Of a DNA stretch of 64,000 nt, positions 34,899 to 44,243 are shown piece after piece. Origin of the DNA: Thiofilum flexile DSM 14609 (GTDB taxonomy: Bacteria > Pseudomonadota > Gammaproteobacteria > Thiotrichales > Thiotrichaceae); NCBI RefSeq assembly GCF_000380185.1, contig NZ_KB904750.1:1-64000 (forward strand), in the 5' to 3' direction. Under the pieces are notes generated by a model that had not been told where the DNA came from, did no database searches, and saw only the letters and a list, made by a program, of their open reading frames with translations. The position numbers were made by a program, and so were the translations under genes. Positions within the stretch are counted from its first letter, which is position 1, and every line of letters starts with the position of its first letter.

Positions 34899-35837
34899 TT
34901 AATAGCCTGTATATTCTGCCATACAGCGCACATGTTCAGTCACACTACGCCCTAGCGAGGAAAGCTCATAGCCCCCCTCTAAACAAGAAACCACTCGCCC
35001 CTCGGCATAGCGTTGAGCAATATTACATAGGGATTTAGTGATCCATACATAATCAGCCTCTACTAAATTAAAGTCCCCCATATCATCTTCCATATGGGAG
35101 TCAAATCCGGCTGAAATTAATATTAATTGCGGTTTAAATTCCTCTAAAGCCGGTAGCCAACGCTCATACACTGCCGAACGCCATTGGGGGGATTTCGTAC
35201 CTTTAGGTAGAGGTAAATTAATCACATGCGCCACATCGGTATCGGCACCTTTATAGGGGTAATAAGGGTGTTGGAACGAGGAGCAGAATAAAATACGCGG
35301 ATCATCTTTTGCCACGGCCTCCGTACCATCCCCATGATGGACGTCAAAATCAATAATCGCGACCCGCTCTAGCCCATAGTGATCTAAGGCATGTTTAGCC
35401 GCTACGGCGATATTATTAAAGATGCAAAAGCCTGAGGAGTGATCGGGATAGGCATGGTGTCCAGGGGGACGAATCGCACAAAAGGTATGCCGATGCTTAC
35501 CTGCCATGACTAAGTCCACCGCTTGAATAGCCGCACCGGCGGCATGACGCGCCGCACTTAAGGTATGTTTATTCATGGCAGTATCGCCGTCTAAATTAAT
35601 CAACTCGTCATTTTGTGGTGCTATACTACGCACCTTAGCTAAATATTCTGCTGTATGAACCCGCTCTAATTGTGACCAGTCGGCTTCTGGCGCATCATAA
35701 TGATGACAAACCCAGTCCACACCGGAGGCAATAAGGCGATTATTAATAGCACCCAAACGCTCTGCACATTCGGGATGGAGGCTGTTTCCATTATCGTGTA
35801 ACTCACAGCTAGGATGGGTAATCAACGCGATCGTCAT
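34899..35837 (-). CDS. Histone deacetylase-family (AcuC/HDAC-like) deacetylase
   Basis: A 312-residue zinc-dependent deacetylase fold. RPPGHHAYPDHSSGFCIFNN carries the tandem histidines. VAIIDFDVHHGDGTEAV carries the zinc Asp and His, and SAGFDSHMEDDMG carries the second zinc Asp. The last conserved segment is CLEGGYELSSLGRSV, where YELSSL supplies the catalytic Tyr region. Such enzymes act on acetyl-lysine or acetylpolyamines. It is divergent from a Pat-type lysine acetyltransferase, so the pair may write and erase the same acetylation; that pairing is inference. Confidence 0.85.
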   Translation of the reverse strand: MTIALITHPSCELHDNGNSLHPECAERLGAINNRLIASGVDWVCHHYDAPEADWSQLERVHTAEYLAKVRSIAPQNDELINLDGDTAMNKHTLSAARHAAGAAIQAVDLVMAGKHRHTFCAIRPPGHHAYPDHSSGFCIFNNIAVAAKHALDHYGLERVAIIDFDVHHGDGTEAVAKDDPRILFCSSFQHPYYPYKGADTDVAHVINLPLPKGTKSPQWRSAVYERWLPALEEFKPQLILISAGFDSHMEDDMGDFNLVEADYVWITKSLCNIAQRYAEGRVVSCLEGGYELSSLGRSVTEHVRCMAEYTGY

Positions 35838-35887
35838 AGTCCTTTACACTCCTACTAGAAAAACATGTTGCAACGCACAAAATAAGG

Positions 35888-35893
35888 TATAAT
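35888..35893 (+). promoter_or_regulatory. -10 element TATAAT upstream of the acetyltransferase gene
   Basis: A consensus TATAAT lies 44 bases before the start of the Pat-like gene in a 99-bp divergent gap. No good -35 is seen at 16-18 bases (a TTGCAA lies at a short 14-base spacing), so the promoter may need an activator. Confidence 0.45.
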
Positions 35894-35936
35894 AAACCCT
35901 CTTTCGGTACTAAAAAATAACACAGAGGTCTCCATC

Positions 35937-38639
35937 ATGGGACACCATTATCTCCACCAGCTTTTAGCCTCTCATACCGTAGCGGTATTCGGCGCTAGCG
36001 AGGAACCCCTTGCCATCGGCTCGATGGTGTTAACTAATCTTATTCAAGCACCTTTTAAAGGTAAGATTCTACCTATTAATCCTAACTGTGAAAAAGTACA
36101 GGAGCTAACCTGTTATCCAACACTTGATGCTGCCCTACAACAAAGTGGGCTGCATGTTGATTTAGCTGTTATAGCAACGCCTGCTGATACCGTGCCTAGC
36201 ATTGTGGAACAATGCGGGGCGCATGGTGTTAAAGGCGCACTTATTTTATCGGGAGGTTTTAGCGAAACTACTCAAGGTAGACGCCTAGAGCAAAACTTTA
36301 TGGAAGCCGCCCATCACTACAATATGCACATTATTGGCCCTAATTGTCTAGGGGTAATACGCCCTAGTCGTGGCTTAAATGTCACCTATAGTCGGAATCA
36401 GGCACGAGCGGGCAATTTAGCCCTCGTTTCTCAATCAAGTGCTATGTGTACTGCCATTTTGGATTGGGCTGAGCCACGTAAAATTGGCTTTTCCAATGTC
36501 ATTACGCTCGGCGATGCAGCGGATGTCGATTTTGGGGATGCACTCGATTACCTAGCACTAGATCCTTTAACCGATAGCATTTTGCTCTATGTGGAAGGTA
36601 TCCATCATGTGCGTAGCTTTATGAGTGGCTTACGGGCTGCCTCGCGCATGAAACCGGTGGTGGTGCTTAAAGCCGGACGTTATGAAGATGGTGCGCGGGC
36701 AGCGACTTCCCATACCGGAGCTTTAGTCGGACGGGATGATGCGTTTGATGCAGCATTAGATCGTGCAGGGGTGGTGCGAGTGAATACCATCACGCAATTA
36801 TTTGCGGCGGCTGAAATTCTCGCCTCTGGCATGCGTGTACAGCAAAACCGTCTCGCTATTGTTTCCAATGGCGGAGGGCCTGGTGTCATGGCAACGGATC
36901 GCGCTGTAGAATTAGGCATTCGTCTCGCCCCCCTAGAGCCAAGCCTAATCACTGCCCTCAATAAAGTACTACCTAAACAATGGCCTCATAATAACCCCAT
37001 TGATATATTAAGTGATGCCACACCAGAACGTTATGAAGCGGTATTAAAGCTCTGTCTGGCTAATGACTCTATTGATGGGGTGTTGGCGATGCTGACCCCT
37101 CAAGCGCTTACTGATCCGCGTGGTATTGCTGAAGTACTCGCACGTTTAAAAACAACCACCAAAAAACCTATTCTAGCCTGCTGGATGGGCGATGCTTTAG
37201 TCGCAGCCGGGCGTGAAGTATTATTCAATGCGGGTATTCCCCATTTTCAGGCACCTGAATCTGCTATTGAAGCCTTTTCCTACCTCACAACCTATCGTGA
37301 AAACCAGAAAATGCTCCTGCAAATGCCCCCGTCCGTTGACACCACACAACACGGTGACCCAGATATTATCGGTGCGCGACTCATTATTGAAAGCGTATTA
37401 TCCGAAGGACGCAAAGTACTCTCCACCACCGAATCTCGCGCTATTTTAGCGGCCTTTCATATCCCCTGTTTGCCTACTATTCTAGCTCGTAGTGCAACCG
37501 AGGCCTTAGTGGTGGCAGAGTCAATCGGTTTTCCGGTGGCGATGAAAATCAGCTCCCCCGATATTATCCATAAATCGGATGTACACGGGGTACGCCTCAA
37601 TATTTCTAGTGCTCAAGCAGTGCGTAGTGTCTATCAAGACTTAATCGATAGCGCCAAAAAACAACGCCCCGAAGCGCGTCTAGAGGGTGTCACTATTGAA
37701 AAAATGCACTCTAGTAAAACAGCGCGTGAATTAATGGTCGGGGTGGCACGTGATCCGGTGTTTGGGCCGGTGATTAGCTTTGGTACGGGCGGTACAACGG
37801 TTGAAATTCACCGCGATCATGCCGTCGCACTCCCACCACTGAATGAATACATTATTCGTAAAACCATCGGGCGTACTCGTATTGCGCGTCTATTGGGTGA
37901 ATTCCGCCATATGCCAGCGATTAAATGCGAGGCATTAATTACCGTATTGCTGCGTGTTTCGGAAATGGTGAGTGAATTACCTGAAATTATGGAAATGGAC
38001 ATTAACCCCCTACTCGCGGATGAGCATGGTGTAATGGCGGTGGATGCGCGTTTTGTAGTAGGCTATCCCTCTGGTGCAGGACGGAAATATAGTCATATGG
38101 CAATACATCCCTATCCTATTGATCTGGTGCGTAAACTACAATTAGCCGATGGCACCGATGTGGTGATTCGCCCGATTCGCCCTGAAGATGCGGAAATGGA
38201 ACAGGAATTCGTCCGTAATCTATCGATGGAGTCGCGCTATATGCGCTTTATGCAGGCTTTACGCGAACTCACTCCCGAAATGCTCGTGCGTTTTACCCAA
38301 ATTGACTATGACCGCGAGATGGCCTTTATCGCTCTCGCTCGGCAAAACGGTAAAGATGCTGAAGCGGGTGTGGCACGTTATGCGATTAATCCTGACAAAG
38401 TGAGCTGCGAGTTTGCGCTGGTGATTGCAGATGATTGGCAAGGGCGCGGCCTAGGCGGTCTATTAATGCGCTCTTTAATGGAATCGGCGCGGAGTAAGGG
38501 TTGTACGCTCATTATTGGCGAGGTGCTCGCTGATAATGGTAATATGATCCGTCTCATGACCCGTTTGGGCTTTGAAAAGTCACGCGTTGAAGAAGGTGTC
38601 GTCACTGTCACCAAACGTATTACGGATGATGCATTCTAA
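35937..38639 (+). CDS. Pat-type protein lysine acetyltransferase (NDP-forming acyl-CoA synthetase-like plus GNAT)
   Basis: A 900-residue protein. Residues ~5-130 are a CoA-binding domain (AVFGASEEPLAIGSMVLTNL). Flavodoxin-like succinyl-CoA-ligase domains follow (LVSQSSAMCTAILDWA; ATSHTGALVGRDDAFDAALD, which retains the His of the active ligases). An ATP-grasp domain spans ~480-700 (PVAMKISSPDIIHKSDVHGV, GTGGTTVEI, MEMDINPLL). The C-terminal GNAT domain (~715-890) has VVIRPIRPEDAEMEQEFVRN and the acetyl-CoA loop DDWQGRGLGGLLMRSLME. Homologues (Pat/YfiQ) acetylate acetyl-CoA synthetase and other metabolic enzymes. The neighbouring deacetylase supports that role. Confidence 0.88.
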   Translation: MGHHYLHQLLASHTVAVFGASEEPLAIGSMVLTNLIQAPFKGKILPINPNCEKVQELTCYPTLDAALQQSGLHVDLAVIATPADTVPSIVEQCGAHGVKGALILSGGFSETTQGRRLEQNFMEAAHHYNMHIIGPNCLGVIRPSRGLNVTYSRNQARAGNLALVSQSSAMCTAILDWAEPRKIGFSNVITLGDAADVDFGDALDYLALDPLTDSILLYVEGIHHVRSFMSGLRAASRMKPVVVLKAGRYEDGARAATSHTGALVGRDDAFDAALDRAGVVRVNTITQLFAAAEILASGMRVQQNRLAIVSNGGGPGVMATDRAVELGIRLAPLEPSLITALNKVLPKQWPHNNPIDILSDATPERYEAVLKLCLANDSIDGVLAMLTPQALTDPRGIAEVLARLKTTTKKPILACWMGDALVAAGREVLFNAGIPHFQAPESAIEAFSYLTTYRENQKMLLQMPPSVDTTQHGDPDIIGARLIIESVLSEGRKVLSTTESRAILAAFHIPCLPTILARSATEALVVAESIGFPVAMKISSPDIIHKSDVHGVRLNISSAQAVRSVYQDLIDSAKKQRPEARLEGVTIEKMHSSKTARELMVGVARDPVFGPVISFGTGGTTVEIHRDHAVALPPLNEYIIRKTIGRTRIARLLGEFRHMPAIKCEALITVLLRVSEMVSELPEIMEMDINPLLADEHGVMAVDARFVVGYPSGAGRKYSHMAIHPYPIDLVRKLQLADGTDVVIRPIRPEDAEMEQEFVRNLSMESRYMRFMQALRELTPEMLVRFTQIDYDREMAFIALARQNGKDAEAGVARYAINPDKVSCEFALVIADDWQGRGLGGLLMRSLMESARSKGCTLIIGEVLADNGNMIRLMTRLGFEKSRVEEGVVTVTKRITDDAF

Positions 38640-38650
38640 AGGAACTCGTT

Positions 38651-39259
38651 TTGCCTGATTACTCCACAACAATTGAAACGGTTGCGGATGCATTAGCCAC
38701 ACAAGGCTATTGCATCCTAGATCACGTTTTAGCTAACACGGTAAATGAGGCACTCTTAGGGCATTGCAAAAGTCTCGACCAAGCTCAGTTTAAACCAGCG
38801 GGCATTGGTCGAGCCACTCACCATCAGCATAATCAGCAAATCCGTACCGATCAGATTGTGTGGCAGGACTCTGATAATCCGCTACTTGCCGCCTATTTTG
38901 ACTGGATTGAACAATTACGCTTAGGCTTAAATCGCGTCCTGTATTTAGGTTTATTTGATTATGAATGTCATTATGCCTATTACCCTGCGGGGGCTTTTTA
39001 TCGCAAGCATATTGATGCCTTTAAAGCCCAACGTAATCGCATGGTCAGTACTATTTTATATTTAAATCCCGCTTGGTCAGCCGAAGCAGGTGGGAAACTC
39101 ATTTTATATCATCCCGATGATAGCGGAGTATTAACCCGTATTGAGCCACTGTTTGGGCGCATGGTCATTTTTTTGAGCGAACAGTTTCCCCATGAAGTCG
39201 CTACCACAAGGCAAGAACGCTATAGTTTAACGGGTTGGTATCGGGTTAATAGAGGGTGA
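38651..39259 (+). CDS. 2-oxoglutarate/Fe(II)-dependent oxygenase (prolyl hydroxylase-like)
   Basis: A 202-residue protein with a double-stranded beta-helix: YAYYPAGAFYRKHIDAF gives the HxD iron ligands, FPHEVATT the distal His, and RYSLTGWYR the 2-oxoglutarate Arg. STILYLNPAW is the usual strand between them. It resembles the SM-20/P4H-like bacterial group that hydroxylates a protein residue; the substrate is unknown. The start is TTG at 38651, preceded by AAAGGAAC; no in-frame ATG fits better. It follows the acetyltransferase gene by 11 bp and is probably co-transcribed. Confidence 0.82.
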   Translation: MPDYSTTIETVADALATQGYCILDHVLANTVNEALLGHCKSLDQAQFKPAGIGRATHHQHNQQIRTDQIVWQDSDNPLLAAYFDWIEQLRLGLNRVLYLGLFDYECHYAYYPAGAFYRKHIDAFKAQRNRMVSTILYLNPAWSAEAGGKLILYHPDDSGVLTRIEPLFGRMVIFLSEQFPHEVATTRQERYSLTGWYRVNRG

Positions 39260-39273
39260 ATGATCTTTATGCT

Positions 39274-39299
39274 AGTATCTAAATGATACTTTTATTTTC
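39274..39299 (+). terminator. AT-rich intrinsic terminator
   Basis: AGTATC pairs with GATACT across TAAAT and is followed by TTTTATTTT. It lies 15 bases after the oxygenase stop. The stem is short but its position and T tract fit a terminator ending the acetyltransferase-oxygenase unit. Confidence 0.5.
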
Positions 39300-39343
39300 C
39301 TAGTATAAACATAATCCAGAACGATTATACTGAGATACCATAA

Positions 39344-40888
39344 ATGACCCGAAAAAAGCTCCCCATTGGTATTCAAACCTTTAGCGTGATTCGTCAAGAA
39401 GGGTATTATTATGTTGATAAGACAGCACTAGCCTATCAACTTATTAATGAAGGTCGTTATTACTTTCTTTCTCGTCCGCGTCGATTTGGTAAAAGCCTAT
39501 TTCTAGACACTCTCAAAGAGCTATTTGAAGGCAACGAACCCCTATTTCAAGGGCTAGCCGTACATGATAAATGGGACTGGTCAATTCAATATCCTGTATT
39601 ACGCTTTAGTTTCGGCTTAGGTAATTTTTCAAACCCCGACTATTTATTTCAAAATCTCAGTGCCCAACTCGATCAACTAGAAACCCAATTTCACTTTCAG
39701 TCAGGCTACACTACCTGCCCCGAACGCTTACAAGCACTGATTCGTCATGTTCACCAGCAAGCAGGGCAATCCGTTATTATTCTGATTGATGAATATGACA
39801 AACCGATTTTAGATGCGCTAGATTACCCTGATATTGCCAAACAAAATCGTGATTTTTTACGTGGCTTTTATAGCACCCTTAAAGACTATGGTGCTTATAT
39901 CCGATTCAGTTTTTTAACGGGGGTTAGTAAATTCTCTAAGGTCAGTTTATTTTCAGGGTTGAACAATCTCTACGATATTACCCTAGATAAAGAGTACTCT
40001 ACGCTATGCGGCTACACGGATCACGATATTGACACGGTTTTTGCCGAAGAACTAGAAGGGCTAGATCGAGAGCAAATTCGCGATTGGTATAATGGTTACA
40101 ATTGGCTAGGAGGTGGCGTTTATAATCCGTTTGATATTTTGCAGCTATTTAGACTGCGTGAATTTAGAAACTATTGGTTTGAAACAGGCACTCCCACCTT
40201 TTTAGTTAACCTACTCCTCAAGCGTAAAGTCACCTCAGTTCTATTAGATAACAGCATTAGCAGTGCTACCGTATTATCTAAGTTTGATGTAGATGATATA
40301 GAAACGGATGCACTATTATTTCAAGCAGGCTATTTAACCATTAAAAACACCCGTTGGGCCGGTGATAAGGAATTTTATACCTTAGGCTACCCTAATCAAG
40401 AAGTCTATCAGAGCCTTAATGAGATTTTACTATCAGCATGGGTGAAAAATCAAAAAGCGCAAGGGATTCAAACGCTACACTTATATGATTTATTAAAGGC
40501 AAATGATTTATTAGGCTTAAAGGCATTATTTCATAGTTTCTTTGCCAGTATCCCCTATCATTGGTATAGCAATAATGATATTCAAAACTATGAGGGCTAT
40601 TATGCTAGTGTCTTTTACTCCTATTTTGCTTCGCTTGGTCTAAAAATCACCGTAGAGGATGCCACTAATCTAGGCCGTATTGATATGACGGTACAGTTTA
40701 ATGAGAATATTTATTTATTTGAATTTAAAGTATTGGAAAATAGTAGCCCTGAAGCCGCTATGGAGCAGCTAAAAGCCAAACGTTATGCCGATAAATACCG
40801 CGCCCTGCAACAACCCATCTACTTGATCGCGGTGGAATTTAGTAAACTTTCACGCAATATTGAAGGTTTTGCCGTCGAGCAGGTATAG
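39344..40888 (+). CDS. AAA-ATPase-like/PD-(D/E)XK nuclease-fold protein
   Basis: A 514-residue protein. The N-terminal half is an AAA-ATPase_like domain: LPIGIQTFSVIRQEGYYYVD, the P-loop SRPRRFGKSLFLDTL (residues ~44-58) and Walker B VIILIDEYDKPILDAL. The C-terminal ~90 residues hold a PD-(D/E)XK fold: GRIDMTVQFNENIYLFEFKV with Asp, Glu and Lys in the correct spacing, followed by a KRYADKYR helix. These proteins are common, often multi-copy and of unknown function; nuclease or mobile-element-linked roles have been proposed. It is a single gene here, separated by a terminator from upstream genes. Confidence 0.75.
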   Translation: MTRKKLPIGIQTFSVIRQEGYYYVDKTALAYQLINEGRYYFLSRPRRFGKSLFLDTLKELFEGNEPLFQGLAVHDKWDWSIQYPVLRFSFGLGNFSNPDYLFQNLSAQLDQLETQFHFQSGYTTCPERLQALIRHVHQQAGQSVIILIDEYDKPILDALDYPDIAKQNRDFLRGFYSTLKDYGAYIRFSFLTGVSKFSKVSLFSGLNNLYDITLDKEYSTLCGYTDHDIDTVFAEELEGLDREQIRDWYNGYNWLGGGVYNPFDILQLFRLREFRNYWFETGTPTFLVNLLLKRKVTSVLLDNSISSATVLSKFDVDDIETDALLFQAGYLTIKNTRWAGDKEFYTLGYPNQEVYQSLNEILLSAWVKNQKAQGIQTLHLYDLLKANDLLGLKALFHSFFASIPYHWYSNNDIQNYEGYYASVFYSYFASLGLKITVEDATNLGRIDMTVQFNENIYLFEFKVLENSSPEAAMEQLKAKRYADKYRALQQPIYLIAVEFSKLSRNIEGFAVEQV

Positions 40889-40921
40889 TAGCCCCCTTTT
40901 AAGAATGGGTGTTATATCACT

Positions 40922-41125
40922 ATGGAACAACGCTTAGAGCGCTTAGAAATGCTCTTTATGGAGCAAGAGCAAACCTTAGATAGCTTAAGCGAGCAGGTCT
41001 ATTTGCAACAAAAAGAAATCACTCAATTGCGCCTAGAGATTCATCAGCTCAAAGAACGTCTCAAGGGTTTCACTCCCTCTATTATCGCGAGTCCCGCTGA
41101 AGAAACACCGCCCCCGCATTATTAA
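40922..41125 (+). CDS. slyX: SlyX-family protein
   Basis: A 67-residue protein. It is almost all one coiled coil (QRLERLEMLFMEQEQTLDSL, then QVYLQQKEITQLRLEIHQLK) with a Pro-rich C-terminus ending PPPHY, the SlyX hallmark. Its function is unknown. It starts 33 bases after the AAA protein and ends 12 bases before rsmJ. Confidence 0.85.
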   Translation: MEQRLERLEMLFMEQEQTLDSLSEQVYLQQKEITQLRLEIHQLKERLKGFTPSIIASPAEETPPPHY

Positions 41126-41137
41126 GCTCCAGATGTT

Positions 41138-41824
41138 ATGCGTTATCAATTAGTTCAAACGCCTGAGCGTCTAGAATTACACGACTTAGCAGACCCTCAT
41201 ATGGGAGCGGTCTATGTCGATTTTATTGGGGGTAAGGCGCAACATCGGCGGCAATTTGGCGGTGGCAAAGGGCAAGATATAGCCAAAGCGATAGGGCTTA
41301 ATAAATATGCGCATCCTTATGTAGTAGATGCGACCGCAGGCCTTGGACGTGAAGCATTTGTGTTGGCGAGTTTAGGCTGTCAGCTTTTAATGCTAGAGCG
41401 TAATCCTATGGTATTTGCATTGCTAGCAGATGGTTTAAAACGCGCCCAAGCCTGTGAGGATGCCGATTTACTAGCCATTATACAGCGCATGACCTTAGCG
41501 CCTATTGCTGCACAAGACTGGTTACAGACGCTCACACCTGATGCCTATCCTGATGTGATTTATCTTGACCCTATGTTCCCTGAGCGACAAAAATCGGCCT
41601 TGGTACAAAAAGAAATGCGCTTTTTTCATAGCATTGTCGGCAATGATGACGATGATGCGGGCTTAGTGGAACTAGCGCGGCATAAGGCATTAAAGCGCGT
41701 GGTGGTTAAACGCCCCCAAAAAGCACCGTTATTGGGTAATAGCAAACCGGCTTTTGTGATTGGCGAAAAGGCAGCGATTCGTTTTGATGTGTATTTGCCC
41801 TTTATTTCCACGCCCCTAGGGTAA
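41138..41824 (+). CDS. rsmJ: 16S rRNA (guanine-1516-N2)-methyltransferase
   Basis: A 228-residue class I methyltransferase. Residues around 65-85 show DATAGLGREAFVLASLG, the SAM-binding loop, and LMLERNPMVFALLADGL follows. DVIYLDPMFPERQKSALVQK contains the DPMFP catalytic motif specific to RsmJ. The KRPQKAPLLGNSKPAFVI ending is also typical. It methylates G1516 in the small ribosomal subunit. Its last 23 bases overlap the convergent minus-strand gene. Confidence 0.92.
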   Translation: MRYQLVQTPERLELHDLADPHMGAVYVDFIGGKAQHRRQFGGGKGQDIAKAIGLNKYAHPYVVDATAGLGREAFVLASLGCQLLMLERNPMVFALLADGLKRAQACEDADLLAIIQRMTLAPIAAQDWLQTLTPDAYPDVIYLDPMFPERQKSALVQKEMRFFHSIVGNDDDDAGLVELARHKALKRVVVKRPQKAPLLGNSKPAFVIGEKAAIRFDVYLPFISTPLG

Positions 41825-42314
41825 TCTTGCCTTGGCTCACATAATGCGGCGGCACGGTTAAGGCAGGAATATTTAATGCGCTATTCAAAGGGCGTCCTGT
41901 GAGGTCATAGCTGGCTTGCGTACACGTATCGCGCAAGAATGACTGCCTGACCTCGGTAATTAAGGTTATTGGGCAACCGATCCCCGCACCTTTATTGAGA
42001 TAGACAAAGTAAGCGGGATTATGCATTTGAGTGTCAGGCGCACGCGTATTAGCCTGATTTAAACTAGCTTGCATGGCCTCACTAAGGCGCAACACCCCTA
42101 CTTCTTGTTGTCCCCAGCGGATGAGTTGTACTTTGCCCACCGGAGCGGTTAGCGGCACAGTGAGCTGTGAACTCGTCTCAAGCTCTGCAGTAGATTTGAC
42201 CTCTGACGTGCTGATAAAACTGCGTAGCAATACACCGAGCAGCACTATTAGGCCAAATAACACCATGCCTTTCATCAGAACTCGATATAATTGACGCTTA
42301 TCGATTGAACTCAT
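41802..42314 (-). CDS. Membrane-anchored Rieske-like protein lacking cluster ligands
   Basis: About 170 residues. An N-terminal membrane helix (GMVLFGLIVLLGVLLRSFI) is followed by a periplasmic domain that follows the Rieske layout: VGKVQLIRWGQQEVGVLRLS, YFVYLNKGAGIGCPITLI, then SYDLTGRPLNSALNIPALTV and PPHYV. The usual C.H...C..H cluster ligands are absent: only single Cys residues remain, in GCPITL and RDTCTQ. It may be a structural relative of cytochrome bc1/b6f Rieske proteins with a new role. ATG 42314 is preferred over a TTG at 42341 that abuts the divergent gene. Confidence 0.5.
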   Translation of the reverse strand: MSSIDKRQLYRVLMKGMVLFGLIVLLGVLLRSFISTSEVKSTAELETSSQLTVPLTAPVGKVQLIRWGQQEVGVLRLSEAMQASLNQANTRAPDTQMHNPAYFVYLNKGAGIGCPITLITEVRQSFLRDTCTQASYDLTGRPLNSALNIPALTVPPHYVSQGKITLGAWK

Positions 42315-42341
42315 GTTCACTATTACCTTGGAAAATGACAA

Positions 42342-42725
42342 ATGCTCTCACAACATAAACCATCATTATGGTTATTCCTAGCGAGTTTATTGGGCTTATT
42401 AGCGGTGGTACTCGGTGCCTTTGGTGCTCATGGTTTAGAGAAGATCCTTGATCCTCAACTATTACAGCGTTATCACACCGGCGTAGAATATCAATTTTAT
42501 CATAGCTTTGCTTTATTAGCGGTAGGGCTTTGGTTTAAGATTCAACCGACTAAGTTACTAGGTTATGCGGGTTTATTGTTTACTATAGGAATTATTTTAT
42601 TTTCGGGTAGTCTATACCTATATGCTCTTAGTGGTGTTAAAGCCCTTGGCATGATCACCCCCATCGGTGGGATTGCTTTCATCGCTGGCTGGGCTGTGAT
42701 GCTATATACGGCTTGGACCACTTAA
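42342..42725 (+). CDS. DUF423 membrane protein (YgdD-like)
   Basis: A 127-residue protein with four membrane helices. LWLFLASLLGLLAVVLGAFG, then AHGLEKILDP and the YHTGVEYQFYHSFALLAVGL segment, are the DUF423 signature, and FSGSLYLYALSG closes the third helix. Its function is unknown. It is divergent from the Rieske-like gene, with almost no spacer if the longer start of that gene is used. Confidence 0.85.
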   Translation: MLSQHKPSLWLFLASLLGLLAVVLGAFGAHGLEKILDPQLLQRYHTGVEYQFYHSFALLAVGLWFKIQPTKLLGYAGLLFTIGIILFSGSLYLYALSGVKALGMITPIGGIAFIAGWAVMLYTAWTT

Positions 42726-42875
42726 GCTGGCTAGGCTGAGTTCAGATAAACGTTAAAACCCCCGCTTTTATCTGAGCCAACTCGCACTGAAGTACAGAGT
42801 TGCGATTAAATACCCTGATTCTAGAGACAGTTTTACTAATCTCTATTTTCTTTTAACCACTGGCGTTGCTGTTAT

Positions 42876-43646
42876 ATGCCCTATCAAGCCTTTAAATTTT
42901 TTAGTCGGAATAGTCGCGGACGCGATTTTGTCGTGGGTGATATTCACGGACATTTCGCGGCGTTAGAAAATTTATTACAACGGGTACAGTTTAATCCGTC
43001 AGTAGATCGGGTTTTTTCCGTTGGTGATATGATTGATCGCGGCCCTGAATCCCATCGTGTGATGGAGTTTCTCAACTACCCTTGGTTTCATGCCGTTATG
43101 GGCAACCATGAGCGTATGTTACTCGACTCTGCCCATGATATGACCGTCAAACAAAACTGGATTGAATATAATGGTGGCGCGTGGTGGCATAATATTCCTT
43201 CGCTCATAAAACCGCGTTTTCGCCGCACAATTGGCAATTTACCGATTGCTTTTGAAATTGATACCGAACTCGGACGCGTGGGGATAGTGCATGCGGATAT
43301 TCCCCAAAGCTTTAATTGGCGGCAGTTTATTAATAATCTCAGTCTAGATGAGGCGGTGGTTGAATATGCCTTGTGGTCAAGACAACGCTTTAAGCAATTA
43401 CAACTAATGGGGCGTACCTTGCCTATTAGTCAGATTGATTTAGTGATTTTTGGACATACTCCCGTTTCACGCGTCGTGCAACAGGCCAATGTCTATTACA
43501 TTGATACGGGTGCTTGTTATCCACAAGATCCTGATTTAGGGCACCTAACCTTATTAGAGTTAGGGCGTGGCATTAAAGCGTATAGTATTGGTATTAAAGT
43601 ACAGGATAGAACGGCTCCCTCAAGACAAATGGCATTAAGCCATTAG
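42876..43646 (+). CDS. Calcineurin-like metallophosphoesterase (PrpA/PrpB-like)
   Basis: A 256-residue phosphatase fold. FVVGDIHGHF, VFSVGDMIDRGPESH, MGNHERML and the later GRVGIVHADIP and LVIFGHTPVS give all five metallophosphoesterase motifs in order. It resembles the serine/threonine protein phosphatases of the PrpA/lambda type or ApaH-like enzymes; the substrate is not certain. It stands alone, with 150 bases upstream and a 25-base gap to convergent iscR. Confidence 0.82.
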   Translation: MPYQAFKFFSRNSRGRDFVVGDIHGHFAALENLLQRVQFNPSVDRVFSVGDMIDRGPESHRVMEFLNYPWFHAVMGNHERMLLDSAHDMTVKQNWIEYNGGAWWHNIPSLIKPRFRRTIGNLPIAFEIDTELGRVGIVHADIPQSFNWRQFINNLSLDEAVVEYALWSRQRFKQLQLMGRTLPISQIDLVIFGHTPVSRVVQQANVYYIDTGACYPQDPDLGHLTLLELGRGIKAYSIGIKVQDRTAPSRQMALSH

Positions 43647-43671
43647 CACAGATCCTATCCTATACCTAAGC

Positions 43672-44178
43672 TCAATGCGCTGTGCTAGCGCGAGTAGTGG
43701 TACTGGTTGTGCGAGGCGGGAACATGGTTGCAATACGATTGGCAATCGTATCTTGACGTTGTGACACTTGGCGCACTTCGGGGCGACTCACAAAATTAGC
43801 CAGAGTTAACTCATCTAAGAATTTATATAACTGATCGCTTAAATCGGCCCATAACTGATGGGTTAAGCACTTTTCACCACCGTGGCAACCAGGGCCACCT
43901 TGACAACGAGTGGCATCAATTTTTTCATCCACCGCGTCAATAATTTGAGCAATCGTAATCTGATTCGCAGGACGTCCTAAACGGTATCCTCCTCCCGGAC
44001 CACGAACACCCTCGACTAAACCTTCTTTACGTAATCTAGCAAACAATTGCTCTAAGTACGATAAAGAAATCCCTTGGCAATTAGAAATATCTGCTAGTGT
44101 CACGGGGCCTTTATGATCATGTAATGCCAAGTCAAGCATGGCAGTAACCGCGTATCGTCCTTTGGTGGAAAGTTTCAT
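43672..44178 (-). CDS. iscR: Iron-sulfur cluster regulator IscR
   Basis: A 168-residue Rrf2-family regulator. [20 protein letters not shown] opens the winged helix, and [20 protein letters not shown] with [12 protein letters not shown] is the recognition helix and wing. The cluster cysteines are in [13 protein letters not shown] (three Cys, C-x5-C-x5-C). IscR senses Fe-S status and represses its own operon. Here no iscS, iscU or hsc gene follows: the next gene downstream is convergent. A promoter with an IscR-like operator lies upstream. Confidence 0.92.
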   Translation of the reverse strand: MKLSTKGRYAVTAMLDLALHDHKGPVTLADISNCQGISLSYLEQLFARLRKEGLVEGVRGPGGGYRLGRPANQITIAQIIDAVDEKIDATRCQGGPGCHGGEKCLTHQLWADLSDQLYKFLDELTLANFVSRPEVRQVSQRQDTIANRIATMFPPRTTSTTTRASTAH

Positions 44179-44243
44179 AACGCATTCCTAAAGTTAATCC
44201 TTACTATCATTAGAAAGGATTTGTGGGTTTTTATCCGAAAATC

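Noticed and set aside
42315-42341. TTG start extending the Rieske-like protein
   Set aside because: It would abut the divergent DUF423 start and has no ribosome site; ATG 42314 is better.
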